From contig JACONQ010000016.1 of the NCBI GenBank assembly GCA_014281115.1, positions 1,302,001-1,366,000 of the forward strand: DNA of 64,000 nt, written 5' to 3'. The DNA comes from Laburnicola sp. R22_1. Lineage: Eukaryota > Ascomycota > Dothideomycetes > Pleosporales > Didymosphaeriaceae. Positions 21,598 through 32,585 of this stretch are shown here, in pieces. A program made the translations under genes and the position numbers. How positions within the stretch are numbered: position 1 is the stretch's first letter; every line of letters begins with the position of its first letter. Under the pieces are notes generated by a model. The model saw only the letters and a program-made list of their open reading frames with translations, did not search any database and was not told the DNA's origin.

Positions 21598-22672
21598 TAA
21601 TGCGGCGAAAGAGTTGGAGCATTGCAACGGGCGTTAGACAAGTCATAGATGGCTACAATGCTTACACAGTATAGCGAGCCTCAGCTGGACCCTGAGCGCC
21701 GCACAATGGCCCCCACCTTCCCTAATTAGGCGTTCCCGTGAATTGCGTATGGGGGACGTGCAACTGCGCGCATGGTAGAATACCAGGCCGATCCGCCTGG
21801 CCATCGACTCCAGCGAGCTTGGTCGGCAGAGACGTCGGCAGAATCTTCGAAAAGAGGGCCTCGTGTAGGCTGTGGGTCTGGCGAGAGCTTGGTGGCGCTG
21901 GTGGTTCGGCACGACAGTCCCATATGCCGGTCCAGAGGGGCGGGTTGGCTGATCGGGCAGCTGGATGGCCTTGGGCGTGAGGCGGATGAGGTGCTTTTTG
22001 CCCTGCATATGCCGCCAGGAGTAGTTCGACATGGCTACTCGGTTGGCCTCGCGCTGGCTTTCTGTTGCGGTTGTATGGCTGCATGTTTTCTCGAGCAGAC
22101 GGCCTCCTCACGGGGTGCGCAATAGGCGCCGACGGTTCCAGTCGACGTGTGGGCAGAGTGGTCGTTTGACCATCTCTCCTGGCCTGGTGATGCCCACCTC
22201 CCGAGGTCGGGCGGTGGGCACGTGGGGCGACAGCGATAGCGATAACACGCCGGTTCGGCTTGTGAACTGTACTGTATGCACTGCACACCACAACGCTGTA
22301 CAGCGGCGCTTGCAGTCGCCAACCTCTATCTCGTTGCTACGCACAAACTTCTGCTCGTCTCCGCTTGGTGTTGCTACGAGTTTGCTGGTGCAAGCCACTA
22401 TTGTTCGCCCTCCTCCCGTCAGCGCCGATCCACCAGCCCCCGCATCTGCCCCCGGGCTAGACCCTGGTACATAGCGGCGCGGCTTGGTCCAAACCGCTCG
22501 CCCAGCTGGCGGTACGGTGTACGACCTGTCGCTTCTTCGCTCGCTTCTTCTCATCCATCAGTGACTGTGAGCAGTTCCCGGCCGACGCTGGCAGCCGCAC
22601 CCTCCTTCACGCCATTCCCGCCTCGGTCCGTCCAGCCGCTCGAGCATCGACACTCTCTCCCTCCGCATCACA
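21598..22672. other. Long intergenic region, 5' side of the F-box gene
   Basis: About 1.07 kb. Minus-strand open frames (21722-22291 and a different frame at 21643-22032) overlap each other and carry no domain I recognise, though part of 21726-21923 has fairly C-rich third positions. I leave it uncalled. The 3' part is probably promoter and 5' UTR of the F-box gene at 22673. Confidence 0.4.
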
Positions 22673-24775
22673 ATGCAGCCCTGGTCAATTGACTCGGTCG
22701 TTGTCGACACGACCGCCGATCTGCTACCCAGCAACCCACCCACCCCGAGCGAAGCTCTTCCCATCGACCCGCCGAAGCTCAAGGGCCGGCAGCGGCTGCT
22801 CAATGGGCTACAGCGCATGGGCTCGTCGTCGAGCCTGGCTGGGCTGAGCAGGTCACGCTCGCACAGCATGAGAAGCCCTGGAAAGGCGTCCATGTCCTGT
22901 GTTTCGCTGGTGTCGGGCAGCTCGCCGTACGCTCAGTCGTATGGCAGCTCCTACTCCTCCGAGCTGTCGGCTGGCTTTTCTACGGCCCCGACGTCGGTTG
23001 CGAATAGCCCGCCGGGTAGTCCCTATTACGACGACAAGGCACGCTTTCGTACATGGAGCCCGGATGGTCCGTCTTCCGTTCCTCTACCTTCCGAGTTGCG
23101 GCCGCTGTCCAAGGATGGCATCGAGCTTGACGGTGACTACTTCTCGCGGCCCATTCCGAAGCGCGTGCAACCGAGACCTAACTTCAACTTTTGGGTCGAC
23201 ATGCCTATGGAGATCCGCATGCAGATTCTCCGACACCTTAAACCGAAGGAAATCGTACGATACTCTGCTGTCTCCAAGTCGTGGTACGCCATGTGCTTCG
23301 ACGGCCAGCTGTGGAGTGATCTGGATACGTCCGGTTTCTACAGCCACATTACCGCTGATGCTTTGGTCAGCATCATCACATCGGCTGGTCCTTTTGTTCG
23401 CGACCTCAACCTACGGGGCTGCGTGCAACTGCAAGAGCAGTGGACCAAGAAGGGGCTGGTCGATGCCTGCCGGAATTTGGAGAACTTTTCACTCGAAGGG
23501 TGCCGCATCGACAGGACGTCGATCAACTGTTTCTTGTTACAGAACAAGTCGTTGGTTCACGTCAACCTGGCTGGTCTGGCTGGCGCAACAAATCAATCCA
23601 TGAAAATCCTCGCGAGCAACTGTCCGCGAGTGGAGCATCTGAATGTATCCTGGTGCAATAACATTGACACCAGAGGCCTCCAGAAGGTTGTTGAAGGCTG
23701 CTCCAAGTTGCGGGAACTCCGTGCTGGCGAAGTGCGAGGTTGGGACAATATCGATTTCATGTTCGAGCTTTTCAAGCGGAACACGCTGGAAAGGCTCGCT
23801 CTCAAGCAGTGCGACAGCCTTAACGACGACTCGCTTGCTGCGCTTATCGAAGGACTCGATAGCGAAGTGGACGTTCTTACCGACCGACCAATTGTCCCTC
23901 CGCGGCGGCTGAAGCACCTTGACCTTACCCGCTGCCGTGGCATTACCGATGTTGGGGTGAAAAAACTGGCAGGGAATGTGCCTTTCTTGGAAGGCCTTGA
24001 ACTGTCCCAGTGTCAAAGCTTGACCGACAATACCTTTACTACATTACTTCCTACACTACCTATCCTAACTCACTTGGCCATGGACCAGTTGGGCGGGCTC
24101 ACAAACGAGGTATTGAAAACACTTTCTCTGGCACCTTGCGCACCCCATCTCAAACACTTGTGCATCTCCTACTGCGAGAACTTGGGCGATACCGGGATGC
24201 TTCCGGTCCTTAAAAGCTGCCGGAATCTTACTACGCTGGAACTGGACAACACGCGAATCTCCGATCTAGTTCTTGCGGAAGCTGCGTCCTGTATTCGTAC
24301 CCGCAACCGCCATGCACGAGCACTGTCCAGCTCGGAGCGTCCCAATATCGGCCTCCGCATTGAAGCTTATGACTGCGCAAACGTGACCTGGACCGGAGTT
24401 CGTGAAGTTTTATCGAGGAATGCAGAGATCTCACAGTCATCAGCTGGCTCGTCTTCAACCACACCCTCCTACCCGCGAGAGATTATCGGTCTCAAATGCT
24501 TTCTTAACTGGCAACCCACGGTTGATGAGCACACTAAGCGGGTCTTGAGAGGAGACTTTGCCGCAGCCGCCCGCCTGGAGCGCAAGTGGGCTGATTGGAT
24601 GATGTTGAACGAAGAAGCTGGAATGGGCGGTGCTGGCGCCCGACGTCGACGGAGGCGAGCTCGCGAAGCCCAAATGATGCATGCCGATGAAGAGGAAGGC
24701 GGCGCAGTAGGCACCGGTGGTATTGGGCGTCGCCGACGAGCTCGAAGTGGCCCTGGTGGTTGCATGGTGATGTGA
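22673..24775 (+). CDS. F-box / leucine-rich-repeat protein with a C-terminal CaaX box
   Basis: A single 700-aa exon. A Ser/Pro-rich N-terminus (1 to about 170) precedes an F-box at about 172-217 ('DMPMEIRMQILRHLKP', 'SKSWYAMC', 'LWSDLD'). An AMN1/Grr1/Pof2-like array of cysteine-containing LRRs covers about 235-600, for example 'NLRGCVQL', 'LNVSWCNNI', 'LDLTRCRGITDVG' and 'LELSQCQSLTD'. The C-terminus is basic (RRRRRA and RRRRARS) and ends GGCMVM, a CaaX motif favouring farnesylation. F-box LRR proteins are substrate receptors of SCF ubiquitin ligases. The tail implies membrane anchoring, as in prenylated FBXL2-type proteins (inference). Antisense frames are shadows. Confidence 0.9.
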   Translation: MQPWSIDSVVVDTTADLLPSNPPTPSEALPIDPPKLKGRQRLLNGLQRMGSSSSLAGLSRSRSHSMRSPGKASMSCVSLVSGSSPYAQSYGSSYSSELSAGFSTAPTSVANSPPGSPYYDDKARFRTWSPDGPSSVPLPSELRPLSKDGIELDGDYFSRPIPKRVQPRPNFNFWVDMPMEIRMQILRHLKPKEIVRYSAVSKSWYAMCFDGQLWSDLDTSGFYSHITADALVSIITSAGPFVRDLNLRGCVQLQEQWTKKGLVDACRNLENFSLEGCRIDRTSINCFLLQNKSLVHVNLAGLAGATNQSMKILASNCPRVEHLNVSWCNNIDTRGLQKVVEGCSKLRELRAGEVRGWDNIDFMFELFKRNTLERLALKQCDSLNDDSLAALIEGLDSEVDVLTDRPIVPPRRLKHLDLTRCRGITDVGVKKLAGNVPFLEGLELSQCQSLTDNTFTTLLPTLPILTHLAMDQLGGLTNEVLKTLSLAPCAPHLKHLCISYCENLGDTGMLPVLKSCRNLTTLELDNTRISDLVLAEAASCIRTRNRHARALSSSERPNIGLRIEAYDCANVTWTGVREVLSRNAEISQSSAGSSSTTPSYPREIIGLKCFLNWQPTVDEHTKRVLRGDFAAAARLERKWADWMMLNEEAGMGGAGARRRRRRAREAQMMHADEEEGGAVGTGGIGRRRRARSGPGGCMVM

Positions 24776-25518
24776 GCAAGCACCTCACAAGGTTGAACCT
24801 TCTTTACCGTTTCGTTTTGCTTTCACCGTTCCTTTTTTTGGCTTAGACACCGCTTTTGCATCCATCGCTTTAGGTCGTTGGATTTGGATATTTCGCGACT
24901 TGTTCATCAGTTGTGGCTCCCGTGTTAGACACATCACCACTCCCTGTCGCATACACATTGTCTGCATCGCTGTTTCAGCAACATGTTTTCTTGGATATAT
25001 CGGATAGTTTTACGTCAGTATCAGGCGCAGGTGTTTATTGGATTTGGGAATTCCGGTATAGGCGCGGGTTAGACTGGTTGAGTGTGGTTGAGTGTGGTTC
25101 ATTACCTCCTCCTGACCTATGCATGTGCTCTTGTTAGCTAGCTTTTCGAATGCACTTGTCTACATATGAGGGACAATAGGCTACGCTCTGGTAATGCCAA
25201 TCGAATGAAGAGCTTCGGCTACGAAGAGTGGCTTATGGTATTGTGGTTATAGAATTATTTTGTAGGTCCTTCTAGCGTATAATCGGCGAAAACTCAGGCA
25301 GAAAGTTTTACACATTGCGTGAAGCATAGTGTTATTCTAGAATCTAACACTGATACAGATTATACGAGCATCTGCACATCAGCCGGGATCTAAAGCGGCA
25401 CGTGACAAGCTTACTAAAACACGCCTACACCATTCCCGCCGTTCATCAGTCCCGCTTGCTGAACAACGCCGCAACTTGAAACTTTCCACCCACCACAGCT
25501 TTCGATGGTCGTAAACAC
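24776..25518. other. Intergenic region, no supported gene
   Basis: 3' UTR of the F-box gene and promoter region of the dioxygenase gene. Only short domain-free frames occur. Confidence 0.55.
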
Positions 25519-26443
25519 ATGATGGATCGTGTCAATGTACCAAATGGACGAGATGCTCTGGAAGATTTCCGAATCCATTCTTTAATGCCGAATTTCTACT
25601 ACATTCCAAACTTCATCACGGCCGAGGAAGAGGTGTCGATTTTGCAAAAGGCATGTATATAAATGGTGTGATGTTCCAAGGATCAGCCACCACCTAGATA
25701 GGCATGTATGGTACTCACTCCAGATGCATTGCCAACACCACTTAATGATTACAATGCTGCCACACCACACCACATGCACAAGTCTAACCCGCCCACAGAT
25801 CCCCGCCCAACGATGGATCACCCTCTCCCACCGCCGCCTCCAAGCGCACCCCTCGACTCTAACATCCAACAACACCCTCCTCGCAGCTCCCCTCCCCTCT
25901 TACCTGCTCAACCCCATCGTGGACCGCTTCACCCAGCTAGGCATCTTCGACGACACGCCGCACAAGCAGCCGAACCACGTGCTCATCAACGAGTACAACC
26001 GCGGCGAGGGCATCATGCCGCATGAAGATGGGAGCGCGTATGCGGAGGTGGTGGCGACGGTGAGTTTAGGCGCGGCGATTTGTTTGGATGTTTGTGCGAA
26101 ATCTGAATCTGAGGCTGGTGGTGATGATGAGGTCGAGAGGGAGGGGGAGGGGGAAAAGAACAAGGGGTGTAGGCTTCCTACGAGGGTGTTTCAGGAGAGG
26201 AGATCGTTGTTGATTACGAGGGGGGAGGCGTATAGGGGGTTGTTGCATGGGATTTCGGCTGTGGAGGTGGATGAAGGGTTGGGGCCAGAGACGGTGGCGA
26301 ATTGGGAGTTGTTGGGGGATTGGGGGGCGTTTGGAGAGGAGGGGAGGAATGAGAGGGGGACGAGGGTTAGTTTGACGTATAGGGATGTGTTGAGGGTTAG
26401 TAGGGCGGCGAGTAAGGTGTTTGGGGGGCTGGGGAAGCGGTGA
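25519..26443 (+). CDS. ALKBH6: ALKBH6-type Fe(II)/2-oxoglutarate dioxygenase
   Basis: Exons 25519-25650 and 25799-26443 give 258 aa. Exon 1 encodes 'NFYYIPNFITAEEEVSILQK' and exon 2 continues 'IPAQRWITLSHRRLQ'. The junction keeps frame only with a GC donor (AAG|GCATGT) and a consensus 3' end (tctaac...cacag). The catalytic core has the AlkB-type H-x-D iron ligands His119 and Asp121 in 'GEGIMPHEDG', a distal His194 in 'LLHGIS', and an Arg near 'RVSLTYRDV' for 2-oxoglutarate. An acidic low-complexity insert (about 147-170) separates strands, as in other ALKBH6 proteins. AlkB homologues remove alkyl groups from nucleic acids or modify tRNA; the ALKBH6 substrate is not settled. Exon 2 has an unusually G-rich 3' half. 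Confidence 0.88.
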
Positions 26444-26858
26444 GGGGAGCTTGTGATGTGTTAGTGTGGGAGAGAGTGGGTAGGCTGGGGAGAGTGGGTT
26501 TTAAAGATGAGCTTTTGGTCGAAAGGTAAGACTACATCGTGATGGGGAAAACGTGCTGATCGAGTACGTTAGGGGGCAGCACAGCATAAGCAGCAGAGCT
26601 GGGAGACAGCATCGGTGATGGCGACTACTGGGTCGAGTTGTAAATGAGAGTACGATCTATTACCGCTTGCCAATAACGACTGAGTAGATGAAACTTGCGT
26701 CAGAAAAGGACCAGAAAATCACTTGCTATAAATACCTCCTTGGAAGCTCTCTGGAAGCTCTCTGGGCACAATACACCATGGTTCAATCTAGACCGGAAAC
26801 TAACTCCGGGACTCACTTCTCGAGGTCTGCCTTCACGACTGACTTCCCAATTATTACC
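26444..26858. other. Convergent 3' intergenic region
   Basis: It lies between the dioxygenase stop (plus) and the stop of the next gene (minus). Plus-strand frames starting at 26688 and 26695 run antisense into the neighbour and are shadows. Confidence 0.6.
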
Positions 26859-28190
26859 CTACCGCTTCAACCTCCCCCAACGCACAAGAATCACAATAGC
26901 CTTCTCCACACTAACCAATCCCGTCCTCCCCGGGTCCCTTTCCACCACCCTCCCCGCCGCAAAATACCACTTCTTCCCCTTCCCCATCGCCTTAGCCTTC
27001 GCCTTCTTCTTCATCTCCCCCAACAGCAACTTCACCCTCTTATCACCCTCCGTCAAAGCCCTACTGTCACCCACACCCGCTTCCTTGAACACGGCAACCA
27101 TCTTCCGCAACTGCATCTGCCCCCGCCTATGCCGCACGAACTCCGGCGCCGTCTTCAACCCCCCAAAAGCGAGCGTCCCAACGCCAACTCTCCAGCACGC
27201 GTACCGCTCCTTCGCTTGTGCAGGAACGCCAGCGCGCACGTTAAGACGGCCGAGAAGGCGTTGCATAGAGCTAGACCGACGCAGAGACGGCTGCGGAAAA
27301 AAAGACGAATCCCCGCCGGAGATATAATAAGAATCCGGGCTCGACGCGCACGGTTTGCGATCCAGGGCTGCATACGGAGGAGGTGGAGACGACGCCGAAG
27401 TCGAAGCCGCACTCGCCACACTCAACGCATAGCTCTGCATCACCCGATCCCTCTGCGGATTGTCTCTAAACCCCGAATTCGTCGGCTTGATCCATCTCGA
27501 CGGCCCCGCAGGGCCTTTCTTCCTCGCAGCCGTTGACGTCGTCGTCGTAGCCGTGCCCATCTGCTTCCGCCGGTACAACTGCAGCACCTTGATCAACCTA
27601 GTCAGCACCAACGTAACGACTATCGTCCTCGCAACATTGCTTTCTGCCCGACGTCTCCCGCCGCCCAAACCCACTCTCGCAGTAGGAGGCAACACCAACG
27701 CTTCCAGGGCGCCGAATCTAGCGGTCAACGTCTCAATCATACTTTCCACCTTCCACAGCACGTTTAAATTCTCTTTGCTCAAAAAGACGTCTAACATGGT
27801 AGTCGCAACGACTAAATCCGCTTTGCACTCGGCAATCACCTTCTTCCCCTTTTCGCTCCACCGAAACCGATCCCAGTAGCTGACATGCTTGCTTTTGAAG
27901 CCCGTGTATGTTTTCAGGAGGGCTTCCATTTTGTTGAGAGCGCGGTTGCAGAGGTTGACATGGGTATTTAGGGCGTGGGTGCGCGTTTTGGCGAGGGAGT
28001 TGGTTGCGTGGATGAAGGAGCGGGGGTTGGTGACGAGGTCCGAGTGGACGCCTTCGAGACAGAGGGCTAGGGCGTGGATATGGTCGCGTGCGAGGAATAT
28101 TTCTTCGGGGGCGGACCGGCAGCCTTCGTAGAGCTCTTTGGCGCGCTTGAGCATGTGAGCTATGGTGGCTATATCGCTGAGGGCGGCCAT
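26859..28190 (-). CDS. Fungal STAND-type N-terminal-domain protein, function unknown
   Basis: A single-exon 443-aa frame. Residues 1 to about 165 form an all-helical region ('SDIATIAHMLKRAKELYEGCRSAPEEIFLARDHI...'). It resembles the fungal N-terminal domain found in front of STAND/NACHT-type and other signalling proteins. No NTPase motif follows, so this is a stand-alone form. A short hydrophobic/basic segment (about 188-210, 'NVARTIVVTLVLTRLIKVL') is followed by a Ser/Pro-rich, probably disordered, stretch. The basic C-terminal part contains 'KKKAKAKAMGKGKKW'. The role is unknown; such domains are linked to fungal non-self recognition and cell death, but that is only an analogy here. Confidence 0.7.
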   Translation of the reverse strand: MAALSDIATIAHMLKRAKELYEGCRSAPEEIFLARDHIHALALCLEGVHSDLVTNPRSFIHATNSLAKTRTHALNTHVNLCNRALNKMEALLKTYTGFKSKHVSYWDRFRWSEKGKKVIAECKADLVVATTMLDVFLSKENLNVLWKVESMIETLTARFGALEALVLPPTARVGLGGGRRRAESNVARTIVVTLVLTRLIKVLQLYRRKQMGTATTTTSTAARKKGPAGPSRWIKPTNSGFRDNPQRDRVMQSYALSVASAASTSASSPPPPYAALDRKPCASSPDSYYISGGDSSFFPQPSLRRSSSMQRLLGRLNVRAGVPAQAKERYACWRVGVGTLAFGGLKTAPEFVRHRRGQMQLRKMVAVFKEAGVGDSRALTEGDKRVKLLLGEMKKKAKAKAMGKGKKWYFAAGRVVERDPGRTGLVSVEKAIVILVRWGRLKR

Positions 28191-28854
28191 GTTCGATGAT
28201 TAGAGCTCTTGTACTTGTTCAAGAAGGAAAATGGTAATGGATAGAGTCGACGAAGGTGGAGATGGTACGAATGTCGATTACGAGGCGGATGAGAAGCCTT
28301 GTTGCAATCTGATATACGACGCGAGCCACAGCGCCAGGCTATATGTTGTTGCATTGATATAGCGACGCATCAGCGATTGCACAGCCGATACATGAGCCAC
28401 TAGATCACTTCTAGGTGTTCACCGGCAGCGGTTCGCTCAGCGCACAGCTCCTTCGTTCACGCACGCTCAGTGATCGACACTAGCGATCAGGCAGCGTGGC
28501 GCAAGGGTAACAAGTGCAGGCAGCGAACATGATTGCTCTGCAGGAAATGGTAAGCACAATAGGGGATGGTATGGCTGTGCACGGCCCGACCTCAAGGTGC
28601 GCGTGCGGTGTATGCAGGTTCAGGTGAGGGGCTGTGTTCACGGACTCGCTCGGCGCTAGTCTGTTGCCCTTCAGCCTGGTGCCAGTCGAAGCTTGTACTC
28701 GCGCCTTGTGGTCAGCTTCGGAAACACTTGAAGAGAGATGTACGGAATGACAAAGATCAAGCCAGATATAACAATGTACGGAGGGTAGTACTCAAAGAAG
28801 TGGGTATATATGAGAAAAGCAGCCACAGCATAGCCAAGAAGCATTCCACGATAT
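28191..28854. other. Intergenic region, no supported gene
   Basis: Upstream of the preceding minus-strand gene and downstream of the Vam7-like gene. A tRNA-like start near 28494 was examined and lacks a T-loop box. Nothing else was seen. Confidence 0.5.
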
Positions 28855-29991
28855 TCATTTGATCTCGTGGATCCGTTTCTTCGCAATCTTCATCTTGCCC
28901 TCTACGCGCTCGACGTCCTCGCCTAAGAGACCGAGCATGGCGTTCTGTGATACAATCTCCTCGTTGATGTTGACGCCCATCTCTTTCATGCGTCGTACCA
29001 CAGTCGTCAGGTCGACCAGATCTTGATCCTGTTCGGCGATGATCTGCTGCTGTAGTTGGAGGACACCTTCGTTGTCGAGTTCGCGCGTCCGCTCCGTCTC
29101 TTTGGCGGGAGCACCGAGCACGCGCCTTCCCGGTGCAGCCTGGTTCGCACGACTGAAGAGGCCGGCTTTCTGCTCACTCGTCACGGCGGGGGAGGATGTC
29201 GAGGGGGCCGAAGACGACGGGCCGGAGCCTGTTGACTTGACGGCCAGGGTATTGAGCACGCTCTCGAGGCCGTCCCGCTCTTTGCGTGAGGTGCCGATGA
29301 GGTCGCGCCGCCGGCGTATCTCGCCGACGCCCAGTTTCTCGCCACCCCATTCATCGCTTGCGCTGCCTCCCAACCGTGTCAAGCCCTCCTCCAGGGCCGA
29401 CAGAAGCGCGCTGGCCCTGACGAGGCCCTTCTTTGCGTTGGCACTTGCTTCGTGCTGGGCCGTCGCGGCGGTAGCTTGTTCGCGCTGCGTCAACCATCTC
29501 CGTGCATCCCGGATGTTGCTTTTCGCTTCGGCGTACTTGTCCAGCCAGTCGGTGTTGTCCCTCACCCTGTCTTTGCCAAACTGCGAGCCTGCCACATTCG
29601 CCGGCATCGTGTCGCGGCTGCCCAGACGGAGAAAATCGCGGTATGCCGGGCAGACGCGCCATCGTCCGTCGTCGCTCGTCTCTATCGCCCGCAGATAGCG
29701 CTCCAGCCCCTGTCTCCGCTTCTCCACCATCTCTGGCGAGCCTGTTGTGCTGCCGAAGCCGAGCTTGCTCAGGCTCCCACCGAGCCAGGACTTGGGAGGG
29801 AGGGGATATGGCGGCGCGCCAACTTGGGCGTGGAGGGCCGCGTCGAGCGTCGCGAAGTCCGAGTAGCGCTTTCGCAGCGACGAAGCTGCGCGCGGAAACG
29901 CGTGCTCGACGCGGATCTCATACGTGGTGAATTCTTTGCCGCCCGCAGAGCCCGTGTGCGTGGCTGGTATGGATATTCGCAGCGGCGCCAT
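28855..29991 (-). CDS. VAM7: Vam7-like PX-domain Qc-SNARE
   Basis: 378 aa in a single exon, starting at the ATG 29989-29991 (MAPLRISIPATHTG). The open frame extends further upstream, but that part is not protein-like. An N-terminal PX domain (about 3-125) has the phosphoinositide-binding core 'SLRKRYSDFATLDAAL', a proline-rich loop and 'RRQGLERYLRAI'. A coiled middle region follows. The C-terminal SNARE motif (about 310-372) contains a Q zero-layer region ('EEIVSQNAMLGLLGEDVERVEGKM'-type pattern, seen directly). There is no transmembrane anchor. This is the architecture of yeast Vam7, which binds PI3P through PX and acts in vacuole homotypic fusion with Vam3, Vti1 and Nyv1. Confidence 0.9.
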   Translation of the reverse strand: MAPLRISIPATHTGSAGGKEFTTYEIRVEHAFPRAASSLRKRYSDFATLDAALHAQVGAPPYPLPPKSWLGGSLSKLGFGSTTGSPEMVEKRRQGLERYLRAIETSDDGRWRVCPAYRDFLRLGSRDTMPANVAGSQFGKDRVRDNTDWLDKYAEAKSNIRDARRWLTQREQATAATAQHEASANAKKGLVRASALLSALEEGLTRLGGSASDEWGGEKLGVGEIRRRRDLIGTSRKERDGLESVLNTLAVKSTGSGPSSSAPSTSSPAVTSEQKAGLFSRANQAAPGRRVLGAPAKETERTRELDNEGVLQLQQQIIAEQDQDLVDLTTVVRRMKEMGVNINEEIVSQNAMLGLLGEDVERVEGKMKIAKKRIHEIK

Positions 29992-30379
29992 GGTGCAGTG
30001 TGCGAAAGGCGCGTCGCGGCCGAGGGCAGAGGGCCGAGCACGGAGAAGAGGTGTCGGACAGGTGAGGAGAGCGGTGGAAAGCGGTGGAGAGAGGAACGTA
30101 TGTACTGTGTATGCATGCGGTCGAGCAAGCAGGCAGATATTTGACGTCGGAGGAGCGAGCACTGACGCTAGCGCCACGTCAACCCCCACGGCCCGCCTCC
30201 AGCATGTGACCTCAAACAGCCACCATGGGTCTCCTGAGTTTTGATTAGGCACTATCAACGCACTACCTGGATTACGCATAAGACATGAACGAATGCAGGA
30301 AAGCAATCGCAATGATAACCCGCTCGTTATTTAATCCAAGGCCATTCGACGGCATAGCACCAGACGCCTTGTTTGGAGC
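29992..30379. other. Upstream region of the Vam7-like gene
   Basis: About 390 bp between the Vam7-like start (minus) and the 3' end of the glycosidase-like gene (minus). Promoter and UTR are expected, with no gene. Confidence 0.55.
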
Positions 30380-32585
30380 TCACACGTTCTGCTGATGAAT
30401 AGCCAAGAAAGTCAGACTCCAAAGCTGAACAATGTCGCTCTCAGTCGTAGAAAATGCGCTCAGAGGCACGGCCTCGTATCCATTGTTATACCTCCAGCTC
30501 CAGACCTCGCCGCTCAATTGGGCGCGGTTCTGGTTGATCGTGTCCCAGAGGGCGTTGTATGCCTTTGAGACTTTCTCGTGGAGTGTGGTACTGCAGAAGT
30601 CTGTCGATGTTGGTCTAGTGTCAGAGAGGTATAGTCAGAAGACGTAAAGCGGGATGCGTACCAGGTGCACCGTAGACTCCGCAACGGCCGAGTTGGCGGC
30701 CTAAACCAGCTGCCATCATGGCTAGCTGCCAGCTCCACACCACCGTACCATGATAGTCGGAGTTCTTGAACTGGTTGGAAATATCAGTGCTACCTGCATA
30801 GGCGGGATTCGCGACGAACAGGCCCACATCGGTGTGGAGACCCACGGGGAAATCTTGAAGGATATGGTCTGCCGTCTGCTCCAGGAAACTACTAAGTTGT
30901 GCTTGATTCGTAGTGTTCAGAAGAAAAAGGCGGAAGCAATCGTCCGTGTTCATTACGCGGACGGGCTTGTTGTCCTTGCCACTGAGAGCAAGACCGTAAA
31001 ACGTGACATTCCCCGTGATCTGGTCAGTGTTTGAAGGCCCCGCGAGGTTGGAATCAGAGACGTATTTGGTGACGAGGTTTTCAGCCTCGCGCTGAGACAC
31101 GGATACCTCTAAGAACTTCAGCGTCTTATCCTCCCAGACTTGCGCGTACGTATCGGCTGTTTCCGCCCAATCAGAGTGGTCAGGGAAGAAGCCTGCCCTC
31201 GACAAGGCCGCGATTGCGCGCAAGCCTGCAGGCACAAGAGCTGTGTTGACGTCGTATGGGATGCGACCGCCTCCAAGGCCTGCATTGGAATCTCGCCACT
31301 GACCTACTGATTCGCCGTCTTTTAAGCGAATAAGGGTGGAAGAAGTCTGGCTCGTGACGAAGGGCGCTGCCATAGTCATGATCTTCTCCACGGTACGCTG
31401 CGCTAGAGTGGAGTAGGCGATTCCGGCGTTCTCAGTAAGCAGGGTAGCTTTCTTATTGAGGAATGGTGCTGCTCGATTCTTGCCGGTGTCCGTGTCGACA
31501 AAGTAGTCTTTCATCAGGATGGGGAGGAAGAAGTCAGTGTCGATCATTTTATAATCGCAAGAGGGCGCTGTCGAAGAGATGGCCTTCTGATGATTAACGA
31601 AGGTAGCGTAGTCTCCTATGACCTCTTCGTGGCAGACTGTCCCGTCGGTTTGATTGATGCGCTCTAGGACGCCGCCGATGACAGCCTCCAGCGCGCCTCC
31701 CTCGCCTAGACTGAGGATTGATTGCATGAGGAGAGCCGAGATCATGCTGTCGCGGCCAAAGTACGTGAGAAACCTCCACGATCCAGCTAGGAGCTTGTCG
31801 GAGTAAGACAAAAAGGATAACGAGGTCGTTTGTTCCATGTTCTCGTTTATGAGGCCTTGGGAAGCATTGTTCAACACTTCCGAAGGGCTCAGCTGGTCCA
31901 ACTGAGGGTAGTTGAACGTTGCTCTGAACTGGTATGTGCCGGCTCCAAAGCGTAGCATCCATTTATCACCGGGCACAACTCGAACCGCCTCTGCCCCAGA
32001 CGCAGGAGCAAAGTCAATCCAGGTGCTGGTGACGTTGTCGAACCAAGTCTGCCAGAATTGACCGCCGTTATCTCCAAATTTCTCGGTCACCACCCTGTTC
32101 TGTACATCCGGGCTGAGAACTCCTCCACCCTCAGAGTAGTCACGGATAGCCCGAACACTTCCAAGGATAGGAAGGGTGAGAAGAGCGGGTGAGTCGAAGT
32201 TGATCAAGCCTTTGACGCCAACGCGCGGGTTGTCGTTCTTGGCCCCAGCGCCTGCCGCTTCACTGACGGTTTCTAGAATCTGTCCACCGGAGGTTGAATT
32301 TTCAAGATGCAAGCCGAGCGGGCCACCATTCTCGGCCTCGAAGTACGCAGCGGCACCGCTGTTTCCCGCAGGCCAGGCTACCAGCAGTCGAGGTTTGGCA
32401 TTGGAGCTGCTGTTCGCGCCCGGGCTGGTGACGATGACATGGGAGCTTGTAATACAGTCAGAGAGGAAGTAATTCTCATACGGCGGTTCTGATAGATGGA
32501 GTATGGACGCTGGACACTCGACGGCAAGAGCGACGGAGCCCAGGGAAGCTGCCAACAGGGACAGAAGCGAGAGTTTGGCGACCAT
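30380..32585 (-). CDS. Secreted six-hairpin glycosidase-like protein
   Basis: Exons 32585-30662 and 30600-30380 (minus) give 714 aa. The intron 30601-30661 has donor GTACGC; an alternative donor 12 nt upstream is also in frame. The start at 32585 gives a signal peptide (MVAKLSLLSLLAASLGSVALA); the longer upstream frame lacks one. The protein has a beta-rich N-terminal half, then an alpha-helical barrel-type region with 'FLTYFGRDSMISALLM', 'QWRDSNAGLGGGRIPYDVN' and 'GLRAIAALSRAGFFP'. It matches the fungal six-hairpin (alpha/alpha)6 glycosidase-like family, related to glycogen-debranching-type enzymes. Several N-x-S/T sites fit secretion. The paired Asp in 'GRDS' and 'WRDS' are catalytic candidates. 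The substrate is unknown. Confidence 0.85.

Noticed and set aside
21643..22291. Possible minus-strand gene upstream of the F-box gene
   Set aside because: Three overlapping frames compete, none has a recognised domain, and no splice pattern clearly joins them. Kept only as an unresolved intergenic note.
28490..28570. tRNA-like sequence ('gtggcgcaagggtaac')
   Set aside because: It resembles an A-box only; no B-box, anticodon arm or closing acceptor stem is visible.
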